Shown here in pieces: positions 1-5,307 of a stretch of DNA of 6,118 nucleotides; position 1 is the first letter of the stretch; every line of letters starts with the position of its first letter. Where the stretch lies: contig DKMK01000076.1 of assembly GCA_002469545.1 (NCBI GenBank), positions 1 through 6,118 of the forward strand. Direction: 5' to 3'. The notes beneath the pieces are model-generated. The model did not search any database, was not told where the DNA came from, and worked only from the letters and a program-made list of their open reading frames with translations. The stretch is from Rhodobacterales bacterium UBA7416 (GTDB lineage: Bacteria > Pseudomonadota > Alphaproteobacteria > Rhodobacterales > Rhodobacteraceae). The position numbers and the translations under genes are program-made.

Positions 1-181
1 TGTGGGGTCGCCGCACCGCTTACACCCTATCGTGTTCAAGAACTTGATTTCATATATCGAAGCAAATGAAATTCGTCCGCTGGTGGCTAAAACTTATCCT
101 TTGAGTGAGATACATACGGCGCAGGCAGATTTCGTTGCCAAAAAACACACGGGTAAATTGGTTCTTATCCCTGAACAATAA
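1..181 (+). CDS. C-terminal end of a medium-chain (MDR) zinc-type alcohol dehydrogenase / quinone oxidoreductase, partial
   Basis: This is the last 59 codons of a gene that begins outside the window; the frame starts at base 2 and ends at TAA 179-181. The visible tail ends in a pattern typical of the C-terminus of MDR oxidoreductases: a TYPLSEIHTAQADF stretch, then KKHTGKLVLIP. In this superfamily the tail packs back onto the N-terminal catalytic domain. Members use NAD(P)H to reduce or oxidise alcohols, aldehydes, quinones or enoyl-CoA. The cofactor-binding and zinc-binding parts are outside the window, so substrate and zinc dependence cannot be judged. The gene runs convergently toward comE, with 34 bp between the two stops and a hairpin in that gap. 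The family call is fairly secure; anything more specific would be a guess. Confidence 0.8.
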   Translation, partial: VGSPHRLHPIVFKNLISYIEANEIRPLVAKTYPLSEIHTAQADFVAKKHTGKLVLIPEQ

Positions 182-187
182 ATGTGA

Positions 188-206
188 CAGGGGCAAAACG
201 CCCCTG
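188..206. terminator. Hairpin between convergent genes, probable bidirectional terminator
   Basis: A 7-bp perfect stem, CAGGGGC (188-194) with GCCCCTG (200-206), closes a 5-nt loop AAAAC. It lies entirely in the 34-bp gap between the dehydrogenase stop (181) and the comE stop (216). The downstream T-runs are short on both strands (ATTTCTT on plus, ATTTATT on minus), so it may terminate both transcripts weakly or need Rho. Position and stem support the call; efficiency is inferred. Confidence 0.65.
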
Positions 207-215
207 CCCTATTTC

Positions 216-770
216 TTAAGCTCTGACTGCGTTCATGAAACGATCACGGATCACAACTGGATCTTTGGTAATAACGGGCACCTTGATGTTCCCTGATTCA
301 CATTTGGCCACGATAATGGTCATCTGTTTGCTATCAATTGCAGCTTGCAAAACCTTAGCCGTATCTTCGGCCTTACATTCCACAACGTTTTGACAACCAC
401 AGGCCTTAGCAACAGCGGTCAACGATGTCTTCTTGCCAGCATAAGTCGGCTGATCACCTGTTGATCCATAACTGCCGTTATCGATGATCAATAGGATGAA
501 GTTATTGGCCACATTGTTGGCAATTGTTGGCAAGGTTCCAAAGTTGGTCAAAACTGAACCGTCACCATCGATGGAAATCACAGTTTTATCCTGTGCCAAT
601 GCCACGCCCAGACCGATGGACGAAGACAGGCCCATAGTTCCTAACATGTAAAAGTTGGTTGGTTGATCATCCATCATGTGTAACTCTTGGCTTGGTAAAC
701 CGATGTTACAAATAACCAATTGGTCGCGCAAAATTGGTAAGATTTCCTTCAATATGTCTGAGCGTATCAT
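216..770 (-). CDS. comE: Sulfopyruvate decarboxylase beta subunit-like protein (ThDP-binding half), ComE-type
   Basis: This is the thiamine-diphosphate-binding subunit of a two-chain 2-oxoacid decarboxylase. Such enzymes convert 3-sulfopyruvate to sulfoacetaldehyde and CO2, in coenzyme M synthesis in methanogens and in C3-sulfonate breakdown in some bacteria. From ATG 770 the protein has 184 residues. It shows MGLSSSIGLGVALA at about 46-59, the cofactor motif GDG at 69-71, and DNGSYGSTG at 97-105, whose Asn98 completes the GDG-x26-N motif that holds Mg2+ and diphosphate. ATG 770 is chosen because it overlaps the comD stop as ATGA (767-770) and has GGGGAGG (786-780) nine bases upstream. An in-frame TTG at 788 would add six residues but sits upstream of this ribosome site. 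The cytoplasmic product should pair with ComD. A phosphonopyruvate decarboxylase role is possible, but that enzyme is usually a single chain. The fold is secure; the substrate is inferred. Confidence 0.85.
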   Translation of the reverse strand: MIRSDILKEILPILRDQLVICNIGLPSQELHMMDDQPTNFYMLGTMGLSSSIGLGVALAQDKTVISIDGDGSVLTNFGTLPTIANNVANNFILLIIDNGSYGSTGDQPTYAGKKTSLTAVAKACGCQNVVECKAEDTAKVLQAAIDSKQMTIIVAKCESGNIKVPVITKDPVVIRDRFMNAVRA

Positions 771-1270
771 TCGCCATACCCTCCCCAAAACGACGCATCC
801 GTTAGGATCGCCACAGGCTTATTACACATGAATGTGTATTTCAAAATCGCATCGAACTCTTCGACATCACTTTCTTCGTGAAAATGATATGTAGGGATAT
901 TCAACTGGTTGAGTAGAGCCTTTGTATGCACGGCCATTTCTGCCTGACATGCAACGGGCTCTCGCAACTCACCGCGATAACTAATAATCATTGGTAATGG
1001 CATGCGATAGTATTGCGTCAACGTAACTAGTGTGTTGATAGTCACTCCAATTGCAGTGTTTTGCATAATTATCGCCGGCCGCTTGCCGCCCATATACGCA
1101 CCGGCACACAGACCCATGCCCTCATCCTCTTTGTTTGATGGAATATGGTAAATGCTTTGCTCTGCATCGACTGCATCAATAACGCCAGCCAACTGTTTGC
1201 ATGGCACCGTGGTGACAAAACTGACGTCATTTTCAACAAGGTCAGACACGATTTTTTCACTTATAGTCAT
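767..1270 (-). CDS. comD: Sulfopyruvate decarboxylase alpha subunit-like protein, ComD-type
   Basis: This 167-residue protein is the PYR-domain half of the ComDE-type decarboxylase and is the promoter-proximal gene of the pair. Residues 47-71 carry the acidic KEDEG motif and GLCAGAYMGGKRPAIIMQN, the family pattern in which a glutamate activates the ThDP aminopyrimidine. By comparison with the NEG motif of phosphonopyruvate decarboxylase, that residue is probably Glu50. TINTLVTLTQYYRMPLPMIISYRGE (78-101) continues the domain. The ATG at 1270 has AGAAGGGA upstream at normal spacing. The stop overlaps the comE start as ATGA, which fits a 1:1 heteromer. The sulfoacetaldehyde-consuming gene (xsc), sulfolactate dehydrogenases and a sulfonate importer are not in view, so a role in sulfonate catabolism rests on family knowledge only. 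No promoter of good quality was found on this strand. Confidence 0.85.
   Translation of the reverse strand: MTISEKIVSDLVENDVSFVTTVPCKQLAGVIDAVDAEQSIYHIPSNKEDEGMGLCAGAYMGGKRPAIIMQNTAIGVTINTLVTLTQYYRMPLPMIISYRGELREPVACQAEMAVHTKALLNQLNIPTYHFHEESDVEEFDAILKYTFMCNKPVAILTDASFWGGYGE
780..786 (-). promoter_or_regulatory. Ribosome binding site that fixes the comE start
   Basis: On the minus strand GGGGAGG at 786-780 lies nine bases before ATG 770, inside the last codons of comD. It supports ATG 770 over the TTG at 788 and implies that ribosomes finishing comD re-initiate on comE. Confidence 0.7.
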
Positions 1271-1381
1271 GGATAGTTCCCTTCTCTAAAAAGCACTCGG
1301 TGAATCTGGTTTTGACGTCTAAGCGAGTTTAGGATTGAAAGTACGATTAATTTCTCTTTTCCAAAAAGCAGAAACCAAGTT

Positions 1382-1411
1382 TTGAGATTTGTTCACAAAC
1401 TAAATTACAAA
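1382..1411 (+). promoter_or_regulatory. Candidate sigma-70-type promoter for the DUF502-exporter operon
   Basis: TTGAGA (1382-1387, five of six to consensus) is followed by an 18-bp spacer and TACAAA (1406-1411, four of six). Transcription would start near 1418, giving a leader of about 76 nt to ATG 1494. The spacer contains the perfect dyad TTTGT-TC-ACAAA (1388-1399), where a repressor would block polymerase. The match is moderate and in AT-rich sequence, so this is only a candidate. Confidence 0.35.
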
Positions 1412-1459
1412 AAAGTAAACGAAAATGTTCACCCTATTTACAAAGTGTGATCGTGAACA
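1388..1459. repeat. Cluster of GTTCAC motifs and dyads, possible operator
   Basis: GTTCAC occurs at 1391-1396 and 1427-1432 and, inverted, as GTGAAC at 1453-1458. The first copy sits inside the perfect dyad TTTGT-TC-ACAAA (1388-1399). The second and third form a 7-bp inverted repeat, TGTTCAC (1426-1432) and GTGAACA (1453-1459), 20 bp apart. All lie between the candidate promoter and the DUF502 start. Regulator binding is inferred; no regulator is identified. Confidence 0.4.
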
Positions 1460-1493
1460 TAACACTCTGTCTATGTTGAAAAACGAAAAACAT

Positions 1494-2174
1494 ATGAAAC
1501 CAGAGCGCAAGAAAACCAGTTTTATTGGCCGTTTGCGCGGGAATTTTTTAACTGGATTGGTTATTGTTCTTCCTGTTGCACTTACCATTTGGATGGTTTG
1601 GTCTTTTATCGGCTTTGTAGATGATCGTGTGCTGCCACTTGTTCCCGATAAATATAATCCCCTGAGCTATGTTGATTTCAATATTCGTGGTGTCGGTGTT
1701 GGAATATTTCTGGTTTTCACTACGTTTATGGGCGCGTTAACAAAGGGTTTATTTGGACGTCAATTAGTTCGTTTAGGTGAAAGTATTGTTGATCGCGTCC
1801 CGATTGTGCGCTCCATTTATAATGGCGTGAAACAAATTGTAGAAACGATCACGTCGTCTTCTGATAACAATTTCGACAAAGTTTGTATGTTTGAATATCC
1901 ACGAAAAGGAATTTGGGCGATTGGTTTTATTTCAACGTCAACTGGCGGCGAAATTCTGGATAAATCGGGTCGTAAAAGCTTGTACAGTATTTTCGTGCCA
2001 ACCACACCCAACCCAACATCTGGTTTTTTACTTTTCCTTCCCCAAGATGATGTGATTTTACTGGATATGGATGTCGAGGCAGCCGCAAAATTAATTATCT
2101 CTGCGGGTATTGTTGAGCCACCAACGCGCAGTGAACTTCCTAAGGTGAAAACAACAAAATCAGGGCCAGCATGA
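1494..2174 (+). CDS. DUF502 family inner-membrane protein
   Basis: This protein of unknown function has 226 residues from ATG 1494. A basic N-terminus is followed by a membrane segment at about 18-42 (FLTGLVIVLPVALTIWMVW) and a second at about 66-86. A soluble C-terminal domain carries the family hallmarks VPIVRSIYNGVKQ (102-114) and FVPTTPNPTSGFLLFLP (167-183). These place it in DUF502, which also includes plant COV1-like membrane proteins; no biochemical activity is established. In-frame ATGs at 1425 and 1473 would add 23 or 7 residues. I prefer 1494 because family similarity begins there and the upstream stretch overlaps the GTTCAC dyads, though no start has a good Shine-Dalgarno. The stop overlaps the exporter start as ATGA, so the two proteins are probably made together. 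The family call is secure; the function is unknown. Confidence 0.85.
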   Translation: MKPERKKTSFIGRLRGNFLTGLVIVLPVALTIWMVWSFIGFVDDRVLPLVPDKYNPLSYVDFNIRGVGVGIFLVFTTFMGALTKGLFGRQLVRLGESIVDRVPIVRSIYNGVKQIVETITSSSDNNFDKVCMFEYPRKGIWAIGFISTSTGGEILDKSGRKSLYSIFVPTTPNPTSGFLLFLPQDDVILLDMDVEAAAKLIISAGIVEPPTRSELPKVKTTKSGPA

Positions 2175-2779
2175 CATCTGCCTTGTTGACTGGCTACGCA
2201 ACATCCTTTGCCTTGATATTGGCAATTGGTGCCCAAAATGCGATGGTTTTACGACAAGGTTTGGCGCGATCACATGTTTTTTGGGTCTGCTTATTTTGTG
2301 CGTTAAGTGATGCTATTTTGATTATTTTGGGTGTGGCTGGATTTTCGTTGGCAAGTAGTCGCTTTCCTAGCCTTCCCCTTTTCCTAACAATCGGTGGTAC
2401 TCTGTTTTTGGTTTTTTATGGATTGAAACGATTATATGCCGCGTACTTTGGTGAATACGAAGGTGACATTAAAGGTAAAGCCCAGTCGTTGGGAGCTGTG
2501 ATCGTTTCGCTTGCTGCAGTTACTTGGTTGAATCCCCATGTTTATTTAGACACTTTGGCATTACTTGGTGCTATCTCTGCTCAGTATGAACCAACCTCTG
2601 AAAAAGTTGCCTTTGCTTTGGGTGCAACTATGGCATCATTCTCGTTTTTCTTTGGTCTTGGTTATGGTGCTTCTTTTCTGACCCCATACTTCAAGTCTGC
2701 CAAAATGTGGCGCGCATTGGACATCGGAATTGCTGTCGTTATGTTTGTGATTGCTTTTGGATTGGTTATGTCACTTTAA
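2171..2779 (+). CDS. LysE/ArgO family amino acid exporter
   Basis: This 202-residue, highly hydrophobic inner-membrane protein is of the LysE superfamily. Its length and motifs are close to E. coli ArgO, the arginine exporter: GAQNA (20-24) followed by RQG (28-30), a CALSDAILIILG stretch (43-54), and the signature TWLNPHVYLDT (118-128). About six membrane segments can be traced, near 3-25, 38-60, 67-88, 106-135, 146-168 and 182-201. Family members export basic amino acids by proton-coupled antiport and relieve excess formed during peptide uptake. The substrate here could be arginine, lysine or another small solute. ATG 2171 overlaps the DUF502 stop as ATGA, with AGGG just upstream. No LysG/ArgP-type regulator adjoins it. 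A symmetrical hairpin follows the stop directly. The family is near certain; the exact substrate is not. Confidence 0.88.
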   Translation: MTSALLTGYATSFALILAIGAQNAMVLRQGLARSHVFWVCLFCALSDAILIILGVAGFSLASSRFPSLPLFLTIGGTLFLVFYGLKRLYAAYFGEYEGDIKGKAQSLGAVIVSLAAVTWLNPHVYLDTLALLGAISAQYEPTSEKVAFALGATMASFSFFFGLGYGASFLTPYFKSAKMWRALDIGIAVVMFVIAFGLVMSL

Positions 2780-2780
2780 G

Positions 2781-2802
2781 AATGCGGGCCTAAGCCCGCA
2801 TT
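2781..2802. terminator. Bidirectional terminator hairpin between the exporter and the yejA-like gene
   Basis: A perfect 9-bp stem, AATGCGGGC (2781-2789) with GCCCGCATT (2794-2802), closes a CTAA loop. It lies two bases after the exporter stop (2779) and five bases after the binding-protein stop as read on the minus strand (2808). Flanking T-runs are modest on each strand, but the GC-rich core and position between two convergent stops make a shared terminator very likely. Confidence 0.8.
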
Positions 2803-2807
2803 TGACA

Positions 2808-4610
2808 CTATTTTGAATCTATCCACCAAACATCAGGTAAAAACCCAGTCCAATCACCATACATTGGCAGTGTCTGTGGGAACTTCATGGAGCTATCATG
2901 TGCTAGTCGGCTAACCGTATCATACCCAAAAGGTACGACATAACGCCCCGTTGTTAATACACGATCTAGAGCCTTTGTCGCCGCTACAAATTCGGATTGG
3001 TCTGTGGCTGTAAGCATATGATCAATTAAAGGCTCAATTGCTGGATCTTTTGCTCCCATATAGTTGCGCGTACCTGGATCAGTTACGCCTTTGGGACCCC
3101 AATACAACTTTTGCTCATTCCCAGGCGATAGACTTAACCACCATAAATTTGGAACCATGTCGTAATCATAGGTCTTTTTACGCTCGCGAAACTGAGTAGC
3201 GTCAAGCGATTTGATGCTAACTGTTATGCCAAGCCGCTTTAAGGCGTCGGCATAAATATTTGAAATTGCTTCGTTTTCTGCACTGCCAGTTTGAAGCAGA
3301 ATCTCAATTTCAAAAACGTCACCTTGATCATTTTTTAAAATCCCAGAATCCAAGTGCCAACCCGCATCCGATAAATGCTTTGTTGCTTGGCGTAAACCTT
3401 TGCGATTACGTTTTCCATCGCTTACAGGAAATGAATAACCTTCCAGTGTGCCCGGCAACAGACTGTCGGTAAATGGAAGCAACAACTCTTTAACACGTCC
3501 TTCAGCGGGCTTGGTAGACATCCCAAGCTTTGAATTCGAAAAGAACGAACCAAATCGTGTTTTGGTTCCTGCATAAACCTTTTCATTGAAGTTAGTGTAA
3601 TCAAATGCTTGAATTAAAGCTTCTCGAACACGCCAATCAGCAAATTTTTCGCGACGGGTATTCATAGCAAGCCCCTTCATTCCAGACGGGCGTTTATGTG
3701 AGATTAGTGATTTAGTTGCTCGACCAGATGTGATGCGGTCGAAGTTATAATTTTCGTCCCATTTGGCTCCGTTTCCTTCACGATAGTAAGAAATTTCACC
3801 TGCTTTAAATGCTTCGAAAATTACATTTCCATCAAGAAAGTAGTCATATCGCAATTCGGCTACATTATGACGCCCTTTGTTGAATCCAATGTTGTTACCC
3901 CAATAATTAGGGTTCCGTTTGAATTGAATAAAACGACCAGCTTCGAACTTATCAATGATGTATGGGCCACTTCCCGTTAGTGCTTTCAAACCACTTTCAG
4001 CAAAGTCTCGGCCTTCAAAATCTGCTTTTCGTAGAATAGGACGTAGGCCTAAAATCAGAGGTAACTCTTGGTCCCCACTGACAGACGACAATCGTACCGA
4101 ACGTGGTCCCGTTTGCTCAATCTTTGTTACTTTTTTGAACGAACGAACATAACGCGGGTGACCAATTGTTCCCAGTGTTTCGAATGACCAGATAACATCT
4201 TCAACAGTAACGGGTGATCCATCCGAAAATTTGGCTTCTTCACGCAAAGTAAACTCAACCCACTCTCGGTTTTCACCGACTTCAACAGTTTCCGCAAGGA
4301 GGCCATATAAAGTGAAAGGTTCATCATATGAGCGTCCGAGTAAAGATTCTACAGTGTGCGCGCGAACACCGTACGGCGCTTTGCCTTTTAGAATATAGGG
4401 GTTTAACGAATCGAATCCTCCGCGTTCACCAAGGGTTATGCGCCCCCCCTGCGTTGCAGCAGGATTTGCGTAGGGTAAAGACACAAAATCTAGTGGAAGG
4501 TTAGGTTCTCCATACATAGCTATGCCATGTTTAGGTTCCGCCGATGCAATTGATCCCAATATACTACCTAAAAACAGGGTAACCGCCGCCAAGCTCGTTC
4601 TTCGTGTCAT
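2808..4610 (-). CDS. YejA-like periplasmic peptide-binding protein (ABC transporter, SBP family 5)
   Basis: This 600-residue exported solute-binding protein matches the length of YejA, the receptor of the YejABEF importer that brings oligopeptides and microcin C across the inner membrane. Residues 1-24 form a signal peptide with two arginines, a hydrophobic core and probable cleavage after ASA-24. Next comes the YejA-type opening HGIAMYGEPNLPLDF (28-42) with YANPAATQGGRI (47-58). The SBP family 5 core follows, including FSDGSPVTVEDVIWSFE (128-144), GSGPYIIDKFEAGR and FKRNPNYWG. It ends in VWWIDSK. The twin arginines lack the hydrophobic residues of a good Tat motif, so Sec export is more likely, and no lipobox cysteine is seen. 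The ATG at 4610 has only a weak purine stretch (AGAGAGA) upstream. Permease and ATPase genes are absent on both sides, so this receptor is either an orphan or serves a transporter encoded elsewhere. Family secure; ligand unknown. Confidence 0.88.
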   Translation of the reverse strand: MTRRTSLAAVTLFLGSILGSIASAEPKHGIAMYGEPNLPLDFVSLPYANPAATQGGRITLGERGGFDSLNPYILKGKAPYGVRAHTVESLLGRSYDEPFTLYGLLAETVEVGENREWVEFTLREEAKFSDGSPVTVEDVIWSFETLGTIGHPRYVRSFKKVTKIEQTGPRSVRLSSVSGDQELPLILGLRPILRKADFEGRDFAESGLKALTGSGPYIIDKFEAGRFIQFKRNPNYWGNNIGFNKGRHNVAELRYDYFLDGNVIFEAFKAGEISYYREGNGAKWDENYNFDRITSGRATKSLISHKRPSGMKGLAMNTRREKFADWRVREALIQAFDYTNFNEKVYAGTKTRFGSFFSNSKLGMSTKPAEGRVKELLLPFTDSLLPGTLEGYSFPVSDGKRNRKGLRQATKHLSDAGWHLDSGILKNDQGDVFEIEILLQTGSAENEAISNIYADALKRLGITVSIKSLDATQFRERKKTYDYDMVPNLWWLSLSPGNEQKLYWGPKGVTDPGTRNYMGAKDPAIEPLIDHMLTATDQSEFVAATKALDRVLTTGRYVVPFGYDTVSRLAHDSSMKFPQTLPMYGDWTGFLPDVWWIDSK

Positions 4611-4650
4611 CTGCGCAACATCTCTCTTTGTTTGTTCTATCTTTCCCTAC

Positions 4651-4678
4651 TTTCTAAGGCTTTGAGATAAAAAATCAA
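4651..4678 (-). promoter_or_regulatory. Candidate promoter for the yejA-like gene
   Basis: On the minus strand TTGATT (4678-4673) and TAGAAA (4656-4651) are 16 bp apart. Each matches four of six sigma-70 consensus bases, and a start site near 4644 would give a leader of about 33 nt. The region is AT-rich, so chance matches are common and this is tentative. Confidence 0.3.
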
Positions 4679-4693
4679 TTTTTTCCTTGGCCT

Positions 4694-4798
4694 AGAGGGC
4701 GCCATGGGGATATAAGTGACTCACTGCTCGATAGGTTTCTTGCCTGTATGAAACCTGCCTCAATACTTGGCGCCCTCTTCGTGAGGGCGCTTTTTTTT
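4694..4798 (+). ncRNA. Structured arsC leader: candidate antiterminator/terminator attenuator, or a small RNA ending in an intrinsic terminator
   Basis: Three pairings are visible. AGAGGGCGCCA (4694-4704) is perfectly complementary to TGGCGCCCTCT (4768-4778), an 11-bp long-range helix. That same 3' strand instead forms the terminator stem with 4783-4790, so the two folds exclude each other. Within the enclosed segment AGGTTTC (4733-4739) pairs with GAAACCT (4750-4756) around a 10-nt loop. A short dyad AGTGA-C-TCACT (4715-4725) lies before it. Mutually exclusive helices of this kind are the hallmark of transcription attenuators and riboswitch expression platforms. I do not recognise a known riboswitch class. 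The gene upstream is divergent, so the RNA must start within about 80 bp of 4694; a weak GATAAA (4666-4671) could be the -10. An independent sRNA is the main alternative. Confidence 0.5.
4770..4798 (+). terminator. Strong intrinsic terminator 27 bp upstream of arsC
   Basis: GCGCCCTC (4770-4777) and GAGGGCGC (4783-4790) form a perfect 8-bp GC-rich stem around TTCGT, followed directly by eight T residues (4791-4798). It works on the plus strand only, since the opposite strand has no T-run. It lies between any upstream start and the arsC start codon, and no plus-strand gene ends before it. It must therefore end a leader RNA or a small RNA. Confidence 0.9.
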
Positions 4799-4824
4799 GC
4801 CAAAATTTGGAGAAAGGCTGACTG

Positions 4825-5307
4825 ATGAACATCTTAGTTCTATGTACCGGTAATTCAGCGCGATCGATCTTGCTGGAATATATTTTGGGAACCGATCCAC
4901 GTATCAAGTCATTCTCGGCTGGTTCAAAGCCCACGGGATCGGTAAACCCTGCATCATTGCGACTACTGTCCAACATTGGTGTCCAAATTGATGGTTACAG
5001 TTCTAAATCATGGGATACGTTTTCCACTGAAAATGTGCCCCATATGGACATCGTGATAACCGTCTGTGGAAATGCACGCGATGAGACTTGTCCCTATTGG
5101 CCTGGAAATCCCTTGCGGGCACATTGGGGCGTGGACGATCCAGCGAACGCCATCGGTTCAGAAATTGAAATCGACAGAGCTTTTCTGAGCGCATATAATA
5201 TCTTGAACCAACGTGCGCAGGCATTTTTGTCACAGCCCATTGAATCCATGAGTACTGTTAACTTACAAGCGTTGTTAAACAACGTTTCTACCATTGGTGT
5301 AAAATGA
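4825..5307 (+). CDS. arsC: Arsenate reductase, low-molecular-weight phosphatase type
   Basis: This 160-residue cytoplasmic enzyme reduces arsenate to arsenite. It opens with the P-loop CTGNSARS (residues 7-14), the CX5R motif with nucleophile Cys7 and Arg13. SAGSKPTG (31-38) follows. Cys81 and Cys89, in VCGNARDETCPYWPG (80-94), are placed like the resolving cysteines of thioredoxin-linked ArsC (10/82/89 in the S. aureus plasmid enzyme). HWGVDDPA (100-107) is also typical of this arsenate-reductase branch rather than of true tyrosine phosphatases. About 25 residues lie beyond the usual core, resembling the tail of other proteobacterial members. ATG 4825 has AGAAAGG (4811-4817) seven bases upstream. 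The stop overlaps the aquaporin start as ATGA. No arsR or arsB lies next to it in view. The reductase call is strong; the electron donor (thioredoxin or glutaredoxin) is inferred. Confidence 0.9.
   Translation: MNILVLCTGNSARSILLEYILGTDPRIKSFSAGSKPTGSVNPASLRLLSNIGVQIDGYSSKSWDTFSTENVPHMDIVITVCGNARDETCPYWPGNPLRAHWGVDDPANAIGSEIEIDRAFLSAYNILNQRAQAFLSQPIESMSTVNLQALLNNVSTIGVK

Larger units (their letters stand above)
1271..1493. other. Divergent intergenic region between comD and the DUF502 gene
   Basis: This 223-bp gap holds the 5' regions of two divergent units. The half next to DUF502 (1380-1460) is AT-rich and carries three copies of GTTCAC or its complement, a small perfect dyad and a candidate rightward promoter, all listed separately. 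In the half next to comD I see the comD ribosome site (about 1278-1286 on minus) but no convincing -35/-10 pair. No small gene or tRNA was recognised. Confidence 0.6.
4611..4824. other. Divergent intergenic region between the yejA-like gene and arsC
   Basis: This 214-bp gap holds the promoter region of the binding-protein gene on its left side and a structured, terminator-containing leader for arsC on its right side. Between them is an A/T dyad, AAAAAAT-CA-ATTTTTT (4669-4684). No arsR or other gene fits in the gap. Confidence 0.6.

Noticed and set aside
105..296. 63-codon plus-strand frame covering the dehydrogenase tail and the end of comE.
   Set aside because: It overlaps two clearly coding tails in other frames and the hairpin between them, and resembles no known family.
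771..788. TTG start at 788 for comE.
   Set aside because: The GGGGAGG ribosome site lies downstream of it and points to ATG 770, which also gives the ATGA overlap with comD.
1446..1459. CRP-like TGTGATC half-site near DUF502.
   Set aside because: The second half-site TCACA is missing at the required spacing.
1425..1493. Earlier in-frame starts (1425, 1473) for the DUF502 protein.
   Set aside because: Neither has a ribosome site. The first would start only about 7 nt after the candidate transcription start, and the extra residues do not resemble the family.
1817..2236. 139-codon minus-strand frame opposite DUF502.
   Set aside because: It is an antisense shadow of the DUF502 and exporter genes, with no recognisable domain.
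4600..4610. Twin-arginine (Tat) signal on the yejA-like protein.
   Set aside because: RR is present, but the following residues (TSLA) lack the hydrophobic pair of a Tat motif; an ordinary Sec signal explains it.
4662..4678. FNR-like TTGA...TCAA site.
   Set aside because: The half-sites are separated by nine bases, whereas an FNR box (TTGAT-N4-ATCAA) has six between TTGA and TCAA.
4748..4825. A 25-codon plus-strand frame (ATG 4748 to TGA 4823-4825) that ends on the arsC start as TGATG and looks hydrophobic.
   Set aside because: It runs straight through the terminator stem and T-run, which supply most of its hydrophobic residues. It has no ribosome site, since the nearest AGG is too far upstream.
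4692..4976. 94-codon minus-strand frame over the arsC leader and the start of arsC.
   Set aside because: It is antisense to the terminator and to the well-supported arsC N-terminus, with no family features.
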